Positions 17,301-25,911 of a DNA stretch of 64,000 nucleotides are shown here, piece after piece. Source of the DNA: Chthonomonas calidirosea T49 (GTDB lineage: Bacteria > Armatimonadota > Chthonomonadetes > Chthonomonadales > Chthonomonadaceae); contig NC_021487.1 in assembly GCF_000427095.1 (NCBI RefSeq), forward strand, positions 2,625,325 through 2,689,324. Reading direction: 5' to 3'. The notes below the pieces were generated by a model, which had not been told where the DNA came from, did not search any database, and worked only from the letters and a program-made list of their open reading frames with translations. The position numbers and the translations under genes are program-made. The stretch's first letter is position 1. Each line of letters starts with the position of its first letter.

Positions 17301-19428
17301 GTTCGAGAAGATCGGCCACATCTACATGACGCACCGCAGCGACGAGGGCGATACCTGGGTCGTGGCTTTGCAGGCCGCTGACGGTTCCACGGAGGGTAAG
17401 CTCGCCGGGGTACTGCTCTGCAAGCCCCCTTACAATCTGGAGCGAATTTGGGGTTAATTGGAACCCTGCGCTGATTCTATCGAATCCCAAACGTCCCGCT
17501 TGAATGGAAAAGGCGTTCAGCACACCGGTTACCTGCGGTTGATGGAAAGACCCTCCAATATGTGCTCTCAGGTAGCCAACTCCCTTAAGCTGTGCGAGGT
17601 CGAAAAGGGCGCTGGAAGATGAGGTGGAACCACTGCTCTCTTCGGTGAAAAGGGGGGCTCTTGTTGGTTTTGCTTGGGTGAGTTCACGCCAAAGTCCACC
17701 AATATCCACCTCATCTGCGACCAGTCGGAGATTCAGTTTTTGATGAGCGATATCCACGAGGCCGTGGGCCAAAGCGATGCCCATATCGTCTTCTAGGCGC
17801 AGGTTTCGGACGAAAACTTGTTGAGGGGTTCCCTGCGCCCGAAGGTAGGCAAGGGCGATGCGGCGCCCTTTTGAGCGGAAGTTGTTGAGCTCTACTTGGG
17901 TGTTAAACTGAGGTTCATGGCCGTTCTGTATTCGAAACGCCACATCGGCTTTGACGGTGCCCTCCATAGGTTGGTGAAGGAGACTGCCAAGCGTTTGCAG
18001 TCGCAGGTCTTGTGCGTGCGCTTGACCGACGAGCGCGAGTTTCGGTGAGGTGATGGCGTTCACTCGGAGCGCGATTTGGCCGTGCGCGAGCGCGCCATGC
18101 AGGTCGGTCGTAAGCCGATTATCCGCATAGAAGGCTTTCAACTGCAGCGGGCCGGCGGTGATATTTCGGTAGTTCAGATCGTTGAGAGAGCCTTGAAGCT
18201 GTGCCACAGGATGGTTGAGAGGGCCTACCAGGGCAAAATGGAGGGAAGGAGATGTGGCATTGAGCCGTGGTAAAAGAGACCGCACTTGCGGCGAGAGGGT
18301 TTGGAACCAGGGTAGGTATCGCAGTTGAGACCAAAGCTGAGCAAAATGGAGATTCTGGCTGTCGCCCTCTACATCGGCTACGAGGTTCTGAAAGGGTTGG
18401 GTAAGGTTGGCCACGCTACCAGACATCGCGATCGGGCTTCCGGCAAAACGGGCTTTGACCGTGCCTTGGCAGAGCGTGGGAAGCAGCGTGAGGTCGGCCT
18501 GCAGACCGGTGATAGGAGCACCGAGATGGGCAGGCTGGAAAGCCGTGTTGTAGAGATGTAGATGCCCTTCAAGCTGCATCCAATGTTTCCCAATGACCCA
18601 GGCTGCCATAAGAGGATGGGGCGCTAGCAGCAGATCGGCATGGAGATCGGCCTGACCGTCCATTACCTGGCCGATTCGGCCAGGTAGAAGCTGTTGGGCG
18701 ATCGCAGGCAGGTGGAGACCCTTTCCATCAATCTGAAGCGTGAGAACCTGGTTCGGTTGGAGAAGGAGAGTAGAATGAAGTGTGCCCTGGAGGCCTTGTC
18801 GGCCAACACCGCTGAGGTCGAGCCCAAAAGTGCCGTTTGGCAGTAGGGCAATAGTGCCATTGATATGGGTGAGGATGGCGTGCACAGCGGCCGTGCGCGG
18901 CGATAGCAGAGCGCTATCGCTATAGCGTAGGGTGCCGTTAGCGATGAAGATATGACGGGTGAGCGGTCGCCCCGGCTTCTTTTTGGGCTTAAGAAGTTGG
19001 CTAAAGTTCCATAGGCCCGAGCGATTGCGAGCTACGAAGAGGAAAGGATCGGTAAGTTGAATCTGTCTGACATAGGGCGTTTGGAGATCGTGAGAGAAGA
19101 GGAGAGTTGCGAGATCGTAGGACAGGCTTACCTTTGCCGCGGTTGCCAGAGGTACAGAGGACGTGTGGGGGCTTGCGGCCACGAAAACCTGATAGAGACT
19201 AACACGATTTGCGGTTAATCGGAAGGGGCTGTATTGGAAATGAACTCGCCCCACGCGCACGGGGCGCCCAAGGGCTTGGGTGGCCTGGTTTGAGAGGATA
19301 CGAGCCAGATTTTGGTCAGACAAGAGGAAGGCAGTCCAGCGGCGCACGCCGAAGATGCCCCCCACAAGCACGAGGCCGGCCGGCAACAGAAGAAGCAGCC
19401 CATTCAAGAGGCGGCGTACATACCGCAT
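14374..19428 (-). CDS. tamB: TamB-like translocation/assembly module or bulk lipid-transport protein (DUF490, AsmA-like)
   Basis: About 1684 residues from the ATG at 19428; a TTG at 19476 would add 16. One N-terminal membrane helix (LLNGLLLLLPAGLVLVGGIFG) is followed by an AsmA/Mid-like N-terminal segment and a very long beta-rich body. The C-terminus carries the TamB/DUF490 domain (about 1330-1684), with typical segments such as TLDILEGRLNLP and the ending FRFSRRFQLTFQQDEQG. TamB-type proteins are anchored in the inner membrane and span the periplasm; they help barrel insertion and carry phospholipids to the outer membrane. It is the first gene of the envelope cluster, followed by the sigma factor and bamA. 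Confidence 0.88.
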   Translation of the reverse strand: MRYVRRLLNGLLLLLPAGLVLVGGIFGVRRWTAFLLSDQNLARILSNQATQALGRPVRVGRVHFQYSPFRLTANRVSLYQVFVAASPHTSSVPLATAAKVSLSYDLATLLFSHDLQTPYVRQIQLTDPFLFVARNRSGLWNFSQLLKPKKKPGRPLTRHIFIANGTLRYSDSALLSPRTAAVHAILTHINGTIALLPNGTFGLDLSGVGRQGLQGTLHSTLLLQPNQVLTLQIDGKGLHLPAIAQQLLPGRIGQVMDGQADLHADLLLAPHPLMAAWVIGKHWMQLEGHLHLYNTAFQPAHLGAPITGLQADLTLLPTLCQGTVKARFAGSPIAMSGSVANLTQPFQNLVADVEGDSQNLHFAQLWSQLRYLPWFQTLSPQVRSLLPRLNATSPSLHFALVGPLNHPVAQLQGSLNDLNYRNITAGPLQLKAFYADNRLTTDLHGALAHGQIALRVNAITSPKLALVGQAHAQDLRLQTLGSLLHQPMEGTVKADVAFRIQNGHEPQFNTQVELNNFRSKGRRIALAYLRAQGTPQQVFVRNLRLEDDMGIALAHGLVDIAHQKLNLRLVADEVDIGGLWRELTQAKPTRAPLFTEESSGSTSSSSALFDLAQLKGVGYLRAHIGGSFHQPQVTGVLNAFSIQAGRLGFDRISAGFQLTPNSLQIVRGLAEQYPGELTLRGTVSGLQSHDPGIALVAAVRHVDVADLLEQLGASNSLQKASIRPDSIVGSLESSEIDVGGTLHDLHLLHPVTFSVQHASLNGVAIPNAEATLFYTSHQGFQLQNAQITAANGQIVAHGTLTPDHQMHLVLIGDSLSIPDLAAMLTGKPYADLTGSIGFFSQIQGPLNNLEATANLNGANLAYRGDPLGQITSQWNYQKDRIQVSQLTFLPTDSATSSTPNSESTEAITVHNATYDLKSQQISGSVEWNQLQLARFLRLLGASPLAQTASGQRVLTYLRSFNPPLQGSFSGTAQLTGTADSPVADIRFRLAQIQLGNNIIPSVEGSGRLTKEALVMPLPQSTAPALTLNSPEATLFARQINVAFHGPIQGDLSLYNFDLGRLTGWLPTEYSSQEATSSSALLQTLSQLKGKADLFVVASGTTKAPILDISADAKNVLLHTSFRDFRVDSIDISHLRIAEPRAVLDPVTVSIAVAGADSQPEQFETEFSGSVDFSWKPPFLSNTAALDFTARVPQQKIALLRVFAPGLALDTDGVFSLSAHITNTVQSPNVNGALDIQADRLRIGYLDPTSQKPHYLRTGLRNLAGSLLFNGSQIQVSNDFRAETALFDSKTGAVLPNTVHPVNLFGALPITQQSATGITLQAGDIIFDESPIPGFRSGTVRGEARVLLQLAGSLTKPELQGDVYLSNALAVPPSDVGGTGTGGFVIPIVHRFQIALHLDRNVQLSASALSARVSGTILVSGVPQRAANIAPLEEPSLTGASSNLAVQLNGTLDILEGRLNLPTARFTILPPGRITLSYPTQDPEQPNVPILGIDVNLRAQTNMTLAAPGTFSGEKRYRVIVNAQGPITGNVFDPVTQRSRLRLSFQTDPPDFVGDQQLLEQRFLAALGGPVLSQNTFGLNPTQLFTQQLTSLVAGAVLPTIFEQPAHVLGFEELALNYDPFQRLNLVISRHLFGPIYFTYTRTLVNAHIQETFRASFRFSRRFQLTFQQDEQGIKSLLLEGISQF

Positions 19429-19517
19429 GGTCAAGCTCGTCCGTCGTTTCTTTCTTAGCAAGAGTTTACCACTCAACGCTCGGTTTTGAAGGAGGGTGGG
19501 TTACGGAATATAAGCTG

Positions 19518-19546
19518 TTGACAAATCTATAAAGCAAAATATATCT
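19518..19546 (+). promoter_or_regulatory. Possible sigma-70 promoter for the O-methyltransferase gene
   Basis: A perfect TTGACA (19518-19523) is followed 17 bases on by ATATCT, or 16 bases on by TATATC. The -10 match is poor. It is the only TTGACA in the divergent 230-base gap between the tamB-like gene and the methyltransferase. Confidence 0.4.
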
Positions 19547-19663
19547 GTTATAGATGGTGAAAGATACATACAAACCTAACCTTTTGTAGAGGGTGAGATA
19601 GGCAGGAAAAACGTTTGTACTTGAGAAATAGGCTCTGCAGAAATTTCTTAGACGGAGGATAGA

Positions 19664-20305
19664 ATGCCTGACCTTTTTCACCCACAGATGATGGGCTATC
19701 TTGAGAGCCTTGTACCCCAACGCCATGAGGTTATGCTGGAGATGGAGGCGCGCGCTCGTGAGATTGGCTTTCCCATTATCGGCATTGCGGGAGGGCAGTT
19801 TCTTTACCAGATCGCGCGTATGATGAAAGCGACCCGCATTTTTGAGCTAGGCTCTGGGTACGGCTATTCAACCGCTTGGTTTGCGCGTGCTGTTCGTGAA
19901 AACGGCGGCGGAGTGGTGCACCACGTGGTTTGGGATGAGAAGCTGTCCTCACAGGCAAAGGACTATTTAGGGCGCCTCGGCTATTCTGATATCGTTCAGT
20001 TTCACGTGGCGGAAGCGGTGGAGACGTTGAAAGCAACCGAAGAGCGTTTTGATCTTATCTTTAACGACATTGACAAGGTGGGCTATCCGGCCTCGATACC
20101 GGTGATCAAAGAGAGATTACGCCCTGGTGGCGTTTTGTTAGTGGATAACATGTTCCTTCACGGCTCTATTTTCGATCCGGCGAACACTTCGGAGGCGGTA
20201 CAGGCTATCCGCACGACGACCAAGCTGCTCACGCAGGACCCACAGTTTATCAGCAGCCTCATTCCCATTCGGGACGGCATTATGCTGAGCTACTATGTGC
20301 CCTAG
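19664..20305 (+). CDS. SAM-dependent O-methyltransferase (family 3, caffeoyl-CoA/catechol type)
   Basis: 213 residues. The Rossmann methyltransferase core has the SAM motif ELGSGYGYST (61-70) and a metal-binding set characteristic of the family: an FNDIDK segment and DNMFLHG. Lys-Asp motifs fit a divalent-cation-dependent O-methyltransferase. The substrate is unknown. A ribosome site (GGAGG) lies 5-6 bases ahead of the ATG. It stands alone, diverging from the tamB-like gene and converging on guaB, with only 15 bases between the two stops. Confidence 0.88.
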   Translation: MPDLFHPQMMGYLESLVPQRHEVMLEMEARAREIGFPIIGIAGGQFLYQIARMMKATRIFELGSGYGYSTAWFARAVRENGGGVVHHVVWDEKLSSQAKDYLGRLGYSDIVQFHVAEAVETLKATEERFDLIFNDIDKVGYPASIPVIKERLRPGGVLLVDNMFLHGSIFDPANTSEAVQAIRTTTKLLTQDPQFISSLIPIRDGIMLSYYVP

Positions 20306-20320
20306 GGTTCAGCGCCTGGT

Positions 20321-21850
20321 CTAATCGCGGCTGCCCTCATTAAAAGCGTATTCGCTGGAGTAGTTGGGGGGTTCTTTGGTTATCCAAACGTCGTGTACGT
20401 GGCTTTCACGCAGTGAGGCAGACGTTTGGCGCACGAATCGCGCTTTTTGGTGAAGTTCCTTAATGGTTCGTGCCCCCACATAACCAAGCCCAGAGCGAAT
20501 GCCGCCGAGAAGTTGATAGATGGTGTCGTTCATTGCGCCTTTGTAGGGAACCCTTCCCTCGACGCCTTCGGGAACGTAGCGGGAGGCGTTCTCAAGGCCA
20601 TAGCGGTCGCTAGAGCCTTCTTGGAGGGCACCTTCGCTACCCATGCCGCGATACTCTTTGTAGGCGCGTCCTTGGTAAAGGATCACCTCGCCTGGGGCTT
20701 CGTCGGTACCGGCCAACATATTGCCCACCATAACCGCTGCGGCCCCTGCCGCCAGGGCTTTGGTGGCATCACCGCTCCACCGAATCCCGCCATCGGCAAT
20801 GACGGGGATGCCATAGCGAGCGGCCTCTTCAGCGCACTCCATCACTGCGGTGAATTGAGGGACTCCCACGCCGCTGACAATGCGGGTAGTGCAGATGCTG
20901 CCAGCCCCAAGCCCAACCCGTATAGCGTCGGCGCCGGCCTCAATGAGGGCTCGGGTGCCTTCGCGCGTGGCGACATTGCCGGCAATAACCGGCAGATCCG
21001 GAAACTTCTGTTTGATGGCGCGCACGGCGTTGATAACGTCGAGCGAATGACCATGGGCAGCATCAATAACAATCACATCTACACCAGCCTCTACAAGAAC
21101 CGCCGTTCGCCCCACTGGATCGCGCAAAGGGCCTACAGCCGCTCCACATCGGAGTCGTCCACGGGCATCCTTCGTTGCGTTGGGGTACTCACGAACCTTT
21201 TGGATATCTTTGATGGTGATAAGCCCAAGAAGTCTACGGTTTTCGTCCACGATAGGCAGTTTCTCGATGCGGTGCGCTTGCAGTATCTGTTGCGCCTGCT
21301 CTAAAGTGGTGCCGAGCGGGGCGGTAATCAGCCCCCCGGGTCGTGAGGCGTCGGTGGTCATCACCTCATAGATGGGGCGGTTGTAGTTGGTTTCAAAGCG
21401 GATGTCGCGGTTGGTAAGGATGCCAACGAGTTTGCCGGTGTCCGGCTCGGTGATGGGCACTCCGGAGATATGGTAGCGCTCCATGATCTGCAGGGCGTCT
21501 CGAATGGTGCGATCTGGGGGTAGGCTAATGGGGTCTACGATAATTCCATGTTCGGAGCGCTTCACCTTATCCACTTCTTGTGCCTGTGCGGTTGGGCTCA
21601 TGTTACGGTGAATAATGCCAAGCCCTCCCTCGCGGGCCATTGCGATGGCCATGCGTGCGCCTGTAACGCGATCCATAGGCGAACTCAACACGGGCGCTTT
21701 CAGCCAAATGCCGCGTGCAATCTCCGTTCTCAAATCCACATCGGCGGGGCGCACATCGCTTTCTCCTGGCACCAACAGAACGTCATCGAAGCTTAGCCCC
21801 TCGCGTATTTTGACATCCGTCTCCTGCATCTCTCCGATCCCCACTCCCAT
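20321..21850 (-). CDS. guaB: Inosine-5'-monophosphate dehydrogenase
   Basis: About 509 residues. It oxidises IMP to XMP with NAD, the committed step of GMP synthesis. The opening [16 protein letters not shown] is canonical, two CBS domains sit in the middle (about 95-215), and the catalytic loop is [15 protein letters not shown] with the thioimidate Cys. The mobile-flap region ([10 protein letters not shown]) is also present. Start choice: the frame is open to a GTG at 21865, but that would lie about 10 bases after the expected transcription start. The ATG at 21850 (GAGGAG ahead, tight spacing) or at 21829 is better. Confidence 0.95.
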   Translation of the reverse strand: MGVGIGEMQETDVKIREGLSFDDVLLVPGESDVRPADVDLRTEIARGIWLKAPVLSSPMDRVTGARMAIAMAREGGLGIIHRNMSPTAQAQEVDKVKRSEHGIIVDPISLPPDRTIRDALQIMERYHISGVPITEPDTGKLVGILTNRDIRFETNYNRPIYEVMTTDASRPGGLITAPLGTTLEQAQQILQAHRIEKLPIVDENRRLLGLITIKDIQKVREYPNATKDARGRLRCGAAVGPLRDPVGRTAVLVEAGVDVIVIDAAHGHSLDVINAVRAIKQKFPDLPVIAGNVATREGTRALIEAGADAIRVGLGAGSICTTRIVSGVGVPQFTAVMECAEEAARYGIPVIADGGIRWSGDATKALAAGAAAVMVGNMLAGTDEAPGEVILYQGRAYKEYRGMGSEGALQEGSSDRYGLENASRYVPEGVEGRVPYKGAMNDTIYQLLGGIRSGLGYVGARTIKELHQKARFVRQTSASLRESHVHDVWITKEPPNYSSEYAFNEGSRD

Positions 21851-21881
21851 TGGCTCCTCGATCACTGCAAAGTTAGTAGAA

Positions 21882-21887
21882 ATTATA
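21882..21887 (-). promoter_or_regulatory. guaB -10 box
   Basis: TATAAT on the minus strand, 31 bases ahead of the ATG at 21850. The -35 region is weak (ACCACA at 17 bases). No purine riboswitch core was seen in the short leader. Confidence 0.5.
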
Positions 21888-21937
21888 CCTTCTTCCTCGC
21901 TGTATGTGGTTTACAGAGTAAGAGAACCTCTGACTTT

Positions 21938-21952
21938 CGCGGCGAAGCCGCG
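21938..21952 (-). terminator. Small GC-rich hairpin after the hem operon
   Basis: CGCGGC-ttc-GCCGCG (minus sense), 6-bp perfect stem, about 170 bases after the hemX-like stop and ahead of guaB. No strong T-run follows, so termination is only probable. Confidence 0.4.
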
Positions 21953-22122
21953 TTCTGTTTCTACCCGTTCAGCAAAATCTGCCGTAACTAGGGAATATGC
22001 AGATTTAGCGCTGTTTGTAGGAAGGGGCATCGGTCTTGGGGTAAGTGGAGGGGGAATGTTAACTGGGGAGGGCAAGAGGTTCCCGATACTATCAGAAACC
22101 TCATGGCTCGCTGTGTGAAATT

Positions 22123-22968
22123 TCACTGAGGAAAGTGATGGGTTGGAGAGGGAAGAAGATAGAGAATCAGCAGGAACGGCAGGCCAGCCACTAGTACATA
22201 TTGAAGGCGAATGCCGCGCCAGCCAAACGCCAAACGCGCTAGTAGATAGAAGGCATAGAGAAACCAGGTAAGAAAGGCGGCGAGGTTATGAGGGTCTGCC
22301 AGCCAAAGCAACGGCGAGGTATGGAGATAGAAAATATAGGCCACGCCTAGCGCTAGGCCCAGCGTTAGGAGGGGCAAGCCGTAGGCCACTGAGAGATAGG
22401 CCGCCCGGTCGAGGGTGGCGAGCGGAGGTAGTAAACGGAAGGGGCCGGCGACACGGCGTGCCTTTAGCAGGCGGTTTTGCAAGAGATAGAGGCATGCGCA
22501 AGCGAAAGCGAGCACGAACAATGCGATCCCTGCCACGATGGTCATGACGTGCAGGCTGACGACCTGTGTTTCGATCATCTTGTTCTTGGCTAAGGGACCG
22601 TTTGTATTGAGAAGCCCCAAAACAAGAAAGAGGATAACAATAGGCGATGCCGCTGCGCCGAGCGCGCGAAGGCGTAGGCGCAGGTCGAAGAAAAGCAGCA
22701 GAATCGCCAAAGTCCATGCCATAACGGCGAGTGTGCCGTACTTGCTGGCGAAGGGTGATAGATGGGTGAGGACGCACCAGGAACCGGTGGCCGCCAGCTG
22801 AAGCAGTATGGCGGAAACGAGAGCGACGCGAGCCCAAAGCAGTAGCGACGTGTTGTTGGTGGATGGAGCTTTGGGAGCGAGTAAGACCAGGGAGGCCCCA
22901 TAGCAGATGGCGGCAATGACGTAAAGAATAAGTGCCAGCTCATTGAGAAGGATGGAAGGTTCGATCAT
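22123..22968 (-). CDS. HemX/CcsA-like cytochrome c assembly membrane protein
   Basis: 281 residues with about eight hydrophobic segments and the CcsA/ResC/HemX layout. It contains ASKYGTLAVMAWTLA and SLHVMTIVAGIALFVLAF, the latter carrying a likely heme-ligand His. Family members handle heme in cytochrome c maturation or, as HemX next to hemA, modulate GluTR level. It overlaps hemA by 4 bases (ATGA), the same pairing as hemA-hemX in Bacillus, so the HemX assignment is favoured. The WWD motif of true CcsA is not seen. Confidence 0.82.
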   Translation of the reverse strand: MIEPSILLNELALILYVIAAICYGASLVLLAPKAPSTNNTSLLLWARVALVSAILLQLAATGSWCVLTHLSPFASKYGTLAVMAWTLAILLLFFDLRLRLRALGAAASPIVILFLVLGLLNTNGPLAKNKMIETQVVSLHVMTIVAGIALFVLAFACACLYLLQNRLLKARRVAGPFRLLPPLATLDRAAYLSVAYGLPLLTLGLALGVAYIFYLHTSPLLWLADPHNLAAFLTWFLYAFYLLARLAFGWRGIRLQYVLVAGLPFLLILYLLPSPTHHFPQ

Positions 22969-24341
22969 CTCTCTGGTTCCGTTGGGGCTGCAGAAAGTGT
23001 CGTGACGTCGGGATCAGCGTCTATATCAGGAGCGGTTGTGTGGGCAGGGAGGGACGGAGATGGCTCGGCCGCCGTTATTCCGAAAAGTTCACAAAGCGCG
23101 CGGGGTAGATCGTAGTCGCTTGTGTTCTCTAACGCCGCCGTTTTTAAGCGTTGTATGGGGTCTTTGGCCACTCTGTCTATCATCGCATCCATCATGGTGC
23201 GGATGGTTTGACGATCTTTTTCAGGCAGGTGGGCGAGGCGTGGAGCAAAGATCTGCCAATACTCCTGCTTGATCTGTTCGAGATGCGCGCGTAGGGCGCC
23301 GATGGCCGGCGTCACTTCGCGCGTCTTACGCCAGGCAAGGAAACGCACTCGCTCTTCGTCAACAATGGCTTCGGCTCGGTGGATCTCGGCTTCTCGGTTT
23401 TGAATGTGTTCGTTGAGATAGGCTTGAAGGTCATCAAGATTATAGACGAACACGTTCTCTAGGTCGTTGACGTCCTCCGCGACATCGCGTGGGAGGGCGA
23501 TATCTATAAGGAAGAGAGGTTTTCCGCGTCGTCGCCTCATGATGGGCAAGAGATTATCTTTGCGTAGAATAGGATGCGGGGCTGCCGTAGAGGAGATAAC
23601 GATGTCTGCTTGGACAAGCCCAGTTTCGAAGGCCTCTTCAAAGTGAATGGCCTGCCCACTGAGGCGATGCGCCATGTCGCGGGCGCGTTCGTAGGTGCGG
23701 TTGGCCACCACCACGAACCGCACGCCGTTTTGAATGAGATGCCGAGCGGCCAGTTCGCTCATTTTGCCGGCCCCAAGAATGAGAATCTGGGCGTGGGTGA
23801 AATCGTCGAAGATCCGACTTGCGAGTTCTACAGCGACGTGACCGATGGAGAAGCCCCCGCGCCCGATCTCTGTTTCTGTACGAACGCGTTTCCCTGCTGT
23901 AAGGGCGTGCTCAAAGAGCCGCGAAAGCAACGGCCCAGCGGCACCCACGCTTTGTGCGGTGCGCAGCGCTTCTCGCACTTGACCTAAGATCTGCGCTTCG
24001 CCGATCACCATCGAGTCGAGGCTGCAGGCTACGCGCAGGAGGTGATGAACAGCCTCCTCCTCCATTTTGCGGTAGAGGAGCGAGGCGAACTCTGTGGCGG
24101 GCACGTTGTGAAATCGTGAGATATGGGTGATGAGCTCTTCACAAAGCTGGGCAGGAGAAACCGATCCGACCGCATAGACCTCTACGCGATTGCATGTAGA
24201 AAGGATGACACACTCTTGAACCGAAGAGGCCGTGCTGAGCGCTTTAAATGCAGCGGGAAGCGCATGTTTTTGGTAGCTTAGCCGTTCTCGCAGAGCGAGA
24301 GGAGCGCTTTGATGATTCATACCCACGAGAACGATGGGCAT
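22965..24341 (-). CDS. hemA: Glutamyl-tRNA reductase
   Basis: 458 residues. It reduces Glu-tRNA to glutamate-1-semialdehyde with NADPH, the first committed step of C5-route tetrapyrrole synthesis. The N-terminal catalytic domain has ILSTCNRVEVY with the catalytic Cys about 50, then the substrate and NADPH domain (ILGAGKMSELAA about 188-199), then the dimerisation helix. I take the ATG at 24341, one codon inside a GTG; this ATG overlaps the upstream stop by one base (TGATG), a reinitiation arrangement. A hydrophilic tail of about 35 residues follows the dimer domain. Confidence 0.96.
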   Translation of the reverse strand: MPIVLVGMNHQSAPLALRERLSYQKHALPAAFKALSTASSVQECVILSTCNRVEVYAVGSVSPAQLCEELITHISRFHNVPATEFASLLYRKMEEEAVHHLLRVACSLDSMVIGEAQILGQVREALRTAQSVGAAGPLLSRLFEHALTAGKRVRTETEIGRGGFSIGHVAVELASRIFDDFTHAQILILGAGKMSELAARHLIQNGVRFVVVANRTYERARDMAHRLSGQAIHFEEAFETGLVQADIVISSTAAPHPILRKDNLLPIMRRRRGKPLFLIDIALPRDVAEDVNDLENVFVYNLDDLQAYLNEHIQNREAEIHRAEAIVDEERVRFLAWRKTREVTPAIGALRAHLEQIKQEYWQIFAPRLAHLPEKDRQTIRTMMDAMIDRVAKDPIQRLKTAALENTSDYDLPRALCELFGITAAEPSPSLPAHTTAPDIDADPDVTTLSAAPTEPER

Positions 24342-25012
24342 CACTGTTGTCCCTCTTTTGGTAACGGCTGATGAAGAAGATAGTTTAAAACGGCACGCGC
24401 CTCCTGTTCTGGGTCAAGCCCTGCCCGGATCATCGCTAGGAGCTTTGGGGTTTGCGCATGGAGCCGTTCTAGCGCCTCTTGGCGAAGCGGTGAGTTGGCA
24501 GGGGTGGCGGAGAGAATCTCATTGCGCAGTTTTCCAAGAAGTTGTAAAAGCTTTTCATACTCGGTGCCGTAGCGTTCGGCGAGCTCGTCGGCAATTTGTG
24601 CTGCCAGTTTCGGCTGCTGGCCACCTGTGCCAACGCAAAGGCACAAGTCGCCACGACGCACCACGGAGGGAACGATAAAATGGCCTTGCTCCGGAGCGTC
24701 TGCGACGTTCACCAAAAGGTTTCGCTCCTTGGCGCTTCTGGCCACCCACTCGTTAAGGGCACGTTCGTTTGTAGCGGCAAAAACCAACATGGCATCGTCC
24801 AGATGAGCAGGTTGAAAGGGTTCCATCCGCAACTCAATGCAACCCATAGCGGCCCACTGTTGAAGTCGTTCTGTTGCCGTAAGGCATACCACGCGCACCC
24901 GCGCGTGGGCATCGAGCAGCCCACTTACACGGCGTTCTGCTACAGGCCCTCCGCCGATGACAACGCACAGCTGGTCGCTAATATCCAGCAAAATCGGATA
25001 GAACGGTCTCAA
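24341..25012 (-). CDS. Precorrin-2 dehydrogenase / sirohydrochlorin ferrochelatase (siroheme synthase, Met8/CysG-N type)
   Basis: 223 residues. An NAD-binding Rossmann domain (VVIGGGPVAERR about 18-28), the LVNVADAPEQGHFIVPSVV segment and the GTGGQQPKLA segment define the Met8/CysG N-terminal module; no methyltransferase domain is fused. It makes sirohydrochlorin or siroheme from precorrin-2. The start appears to be TTG at 25012, overlapping the rex stop by 4 bases (TTGA). It lies between rex and hemA in a fully overlapping operon. Confidence 0.9.
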   Translation of the reverse strand: MRPFYPILLDISDQLCVVIGGGPVAERRVSGLLDAHARVRVVCLTATERLQQWAAMGCIELRMEPFQPAHLDDAMLVFAATNERALNEWVARSAKERNLLVNVADAPEQGHFIVPSVVRRGDLCLCVGTGGQQPKLAAQIADELAERYGTEYEKLLQLLGKLRNEILSATPANSPLRQEALERLHAQTPKLLAMIRAGLDPEQEARAVLNYLLHQPLPKEGQQ

Positions 25013-25851
25013 TTTTCAATAGGTGCCTCTGTTGGGTCAGGGACTTCGGGTTCTTCGGCTGCTGCGGCATAGGTGGTCAAAGCCGTGGGATGGGGTTCTG
25101 CTAGGGCTCCTTGGTGATGGCCGTTTTGTTGTCTTTCGCGCTCTTCTTCTTCGGAGAGATGGTAGGAGAGCACGGCGAGCTCTTGGATGAAGGAGACATT
25201 GCGCACGTAGACCCCGTCAGGCACACGCAACAGAACGGGCGCGAAGTTAAGAATGGCGCGGATGCCGGCGTCTACCAAGCGTTCGCAAACGTCCTGTGCG
25301 GCGCTGGCCGGAACGGCTAGAATGGCAATGCGGGCTTTGAGAGAGCTATTTAGCTCTTTCAGGCGCGCAATATCCTGTATGATAAGGTTCCATAGAGGCC
25401 GCCCTATTTTGCCGTAGTTGTTGTCGAACACGGCCACAAGCTCGAATTGATGCTCCTTTAACCCCGGATAACCCACTAAAGCCGAACCCAAGTTCCCCGC
25501 CCCAATAAGAATAACAGGTTTAGGTCTATCTATTTTTAGGATACGTGTAATACGCTGGCGCAGTTCAGGCACGTTATAGCCAACGCCCGGTTTTCCGAAC
25601 TCTCCAAAGTAGGAGAGGTCTTTACGGAACTGAGCGGCATTGATACCTGTTTGGCGTTCCACTTCACTCGAGGAGACGGTTTCGATGTGCGCCTGATCCA
25701 GGTCATGAAGCAGGCGTAGATAGGTGGCTAACCGCTCCAGGGTGGGAACGGGCACTCTGCTATTAGGAACTTGTGTCAAGGTTTCCACCTCATTCGTGTG
25801 GTCGAACCCCGGCATCGTTGCGCGAGACAAAACGTGGTTTTCGTCTTCCAT
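25009..25851 (-). CDS. rex: Redox-sensing transcriptional repressor Rex
   Basis: 280 residues. The winged-helix domain spans about 36-110 (ERLATYLRLLHDL, GINAAQFRKDLSYFGEFGKPGVGY). An NAD(H) Rossmann domain follows, with VILIGAGNLGSAL, and FAPVLLRVPDGV near the end. Rex binds DNA when NADH is low and leaves when NADH rises. The core is normal but the protein is longer than the usual 210-225 residues, with about 35 extra at the N-terminus and about 40 polar residues at the C-terminus. The ATG at 25851 lies almost at the predicted transcription start and has no ribosome site, so the message may be leaderless; an ATG at 25815 is the alternative. It heads the heme/siroheme operon. Confidence 0.95.
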   Translation of the reverse strand: MEDENHVLSRATMPGFDHTNEVETLTQVPNSRVPVPTLERLATYLRLLHDLDQAHIETVSSSEVERQTGINAAQFRKDLSYFGEFGKPGVGYNVPELRQRITRILKIDRPKPVILIGAGNLGSALVGYPGLKEHQFELVAVFDNNYGKIGRPLWNLIIQDIARLKELNSSLKARIAILAVPASAAQDVCERLVDAGIRAILNFAPVLLRVPDGVYVRNVSFIQELAVLSYHLSEEEERERQQNGHHQGALAEPHPTALTTYAAAAEEPEVPDPTEAPIEN

Positions 25852-25859
25852 CGAAGGGC

Positions 25860-25888
25860 AGTATACCCCTTGCGAGTAGAGCCGTCAA
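25860..25888 (-). promoter_or_regulatory. rex-hem operon sigma-70 promoter
   Basis: On the minus strand TTGACG (25883-25888), exactly 17 bases, then TATACT (25860-25865). This is one of the best -35/-10 pairs in the window. The expected start site is about 25853, two bases from the rex ATG. Confidence 0.75.
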
Positions 25889-25893
25889 TTGGT

Positions 25894-25911
25894 TTGTGAA
25901 ACAATGCGCAA
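25894..25911 (-). promoter_or_regulatory. Candidate Rex operator
   Basis: TTGTGAA, 4 bases, TGCGCAA (plus sense). It matches 12 of 14 informative positions of the known Rex site TTGTGAA-N4-TTCACAA. It lies 5 bases upstream of the rex -35 box, so Rex probably controls its own operon. Confidence 0.65.

Noticed and set aside
21851-22122. Purine riboswitch ahead of guaB
   Set aside because: The predicted leader is only about 25 bases and contains no purine-aptamer core.
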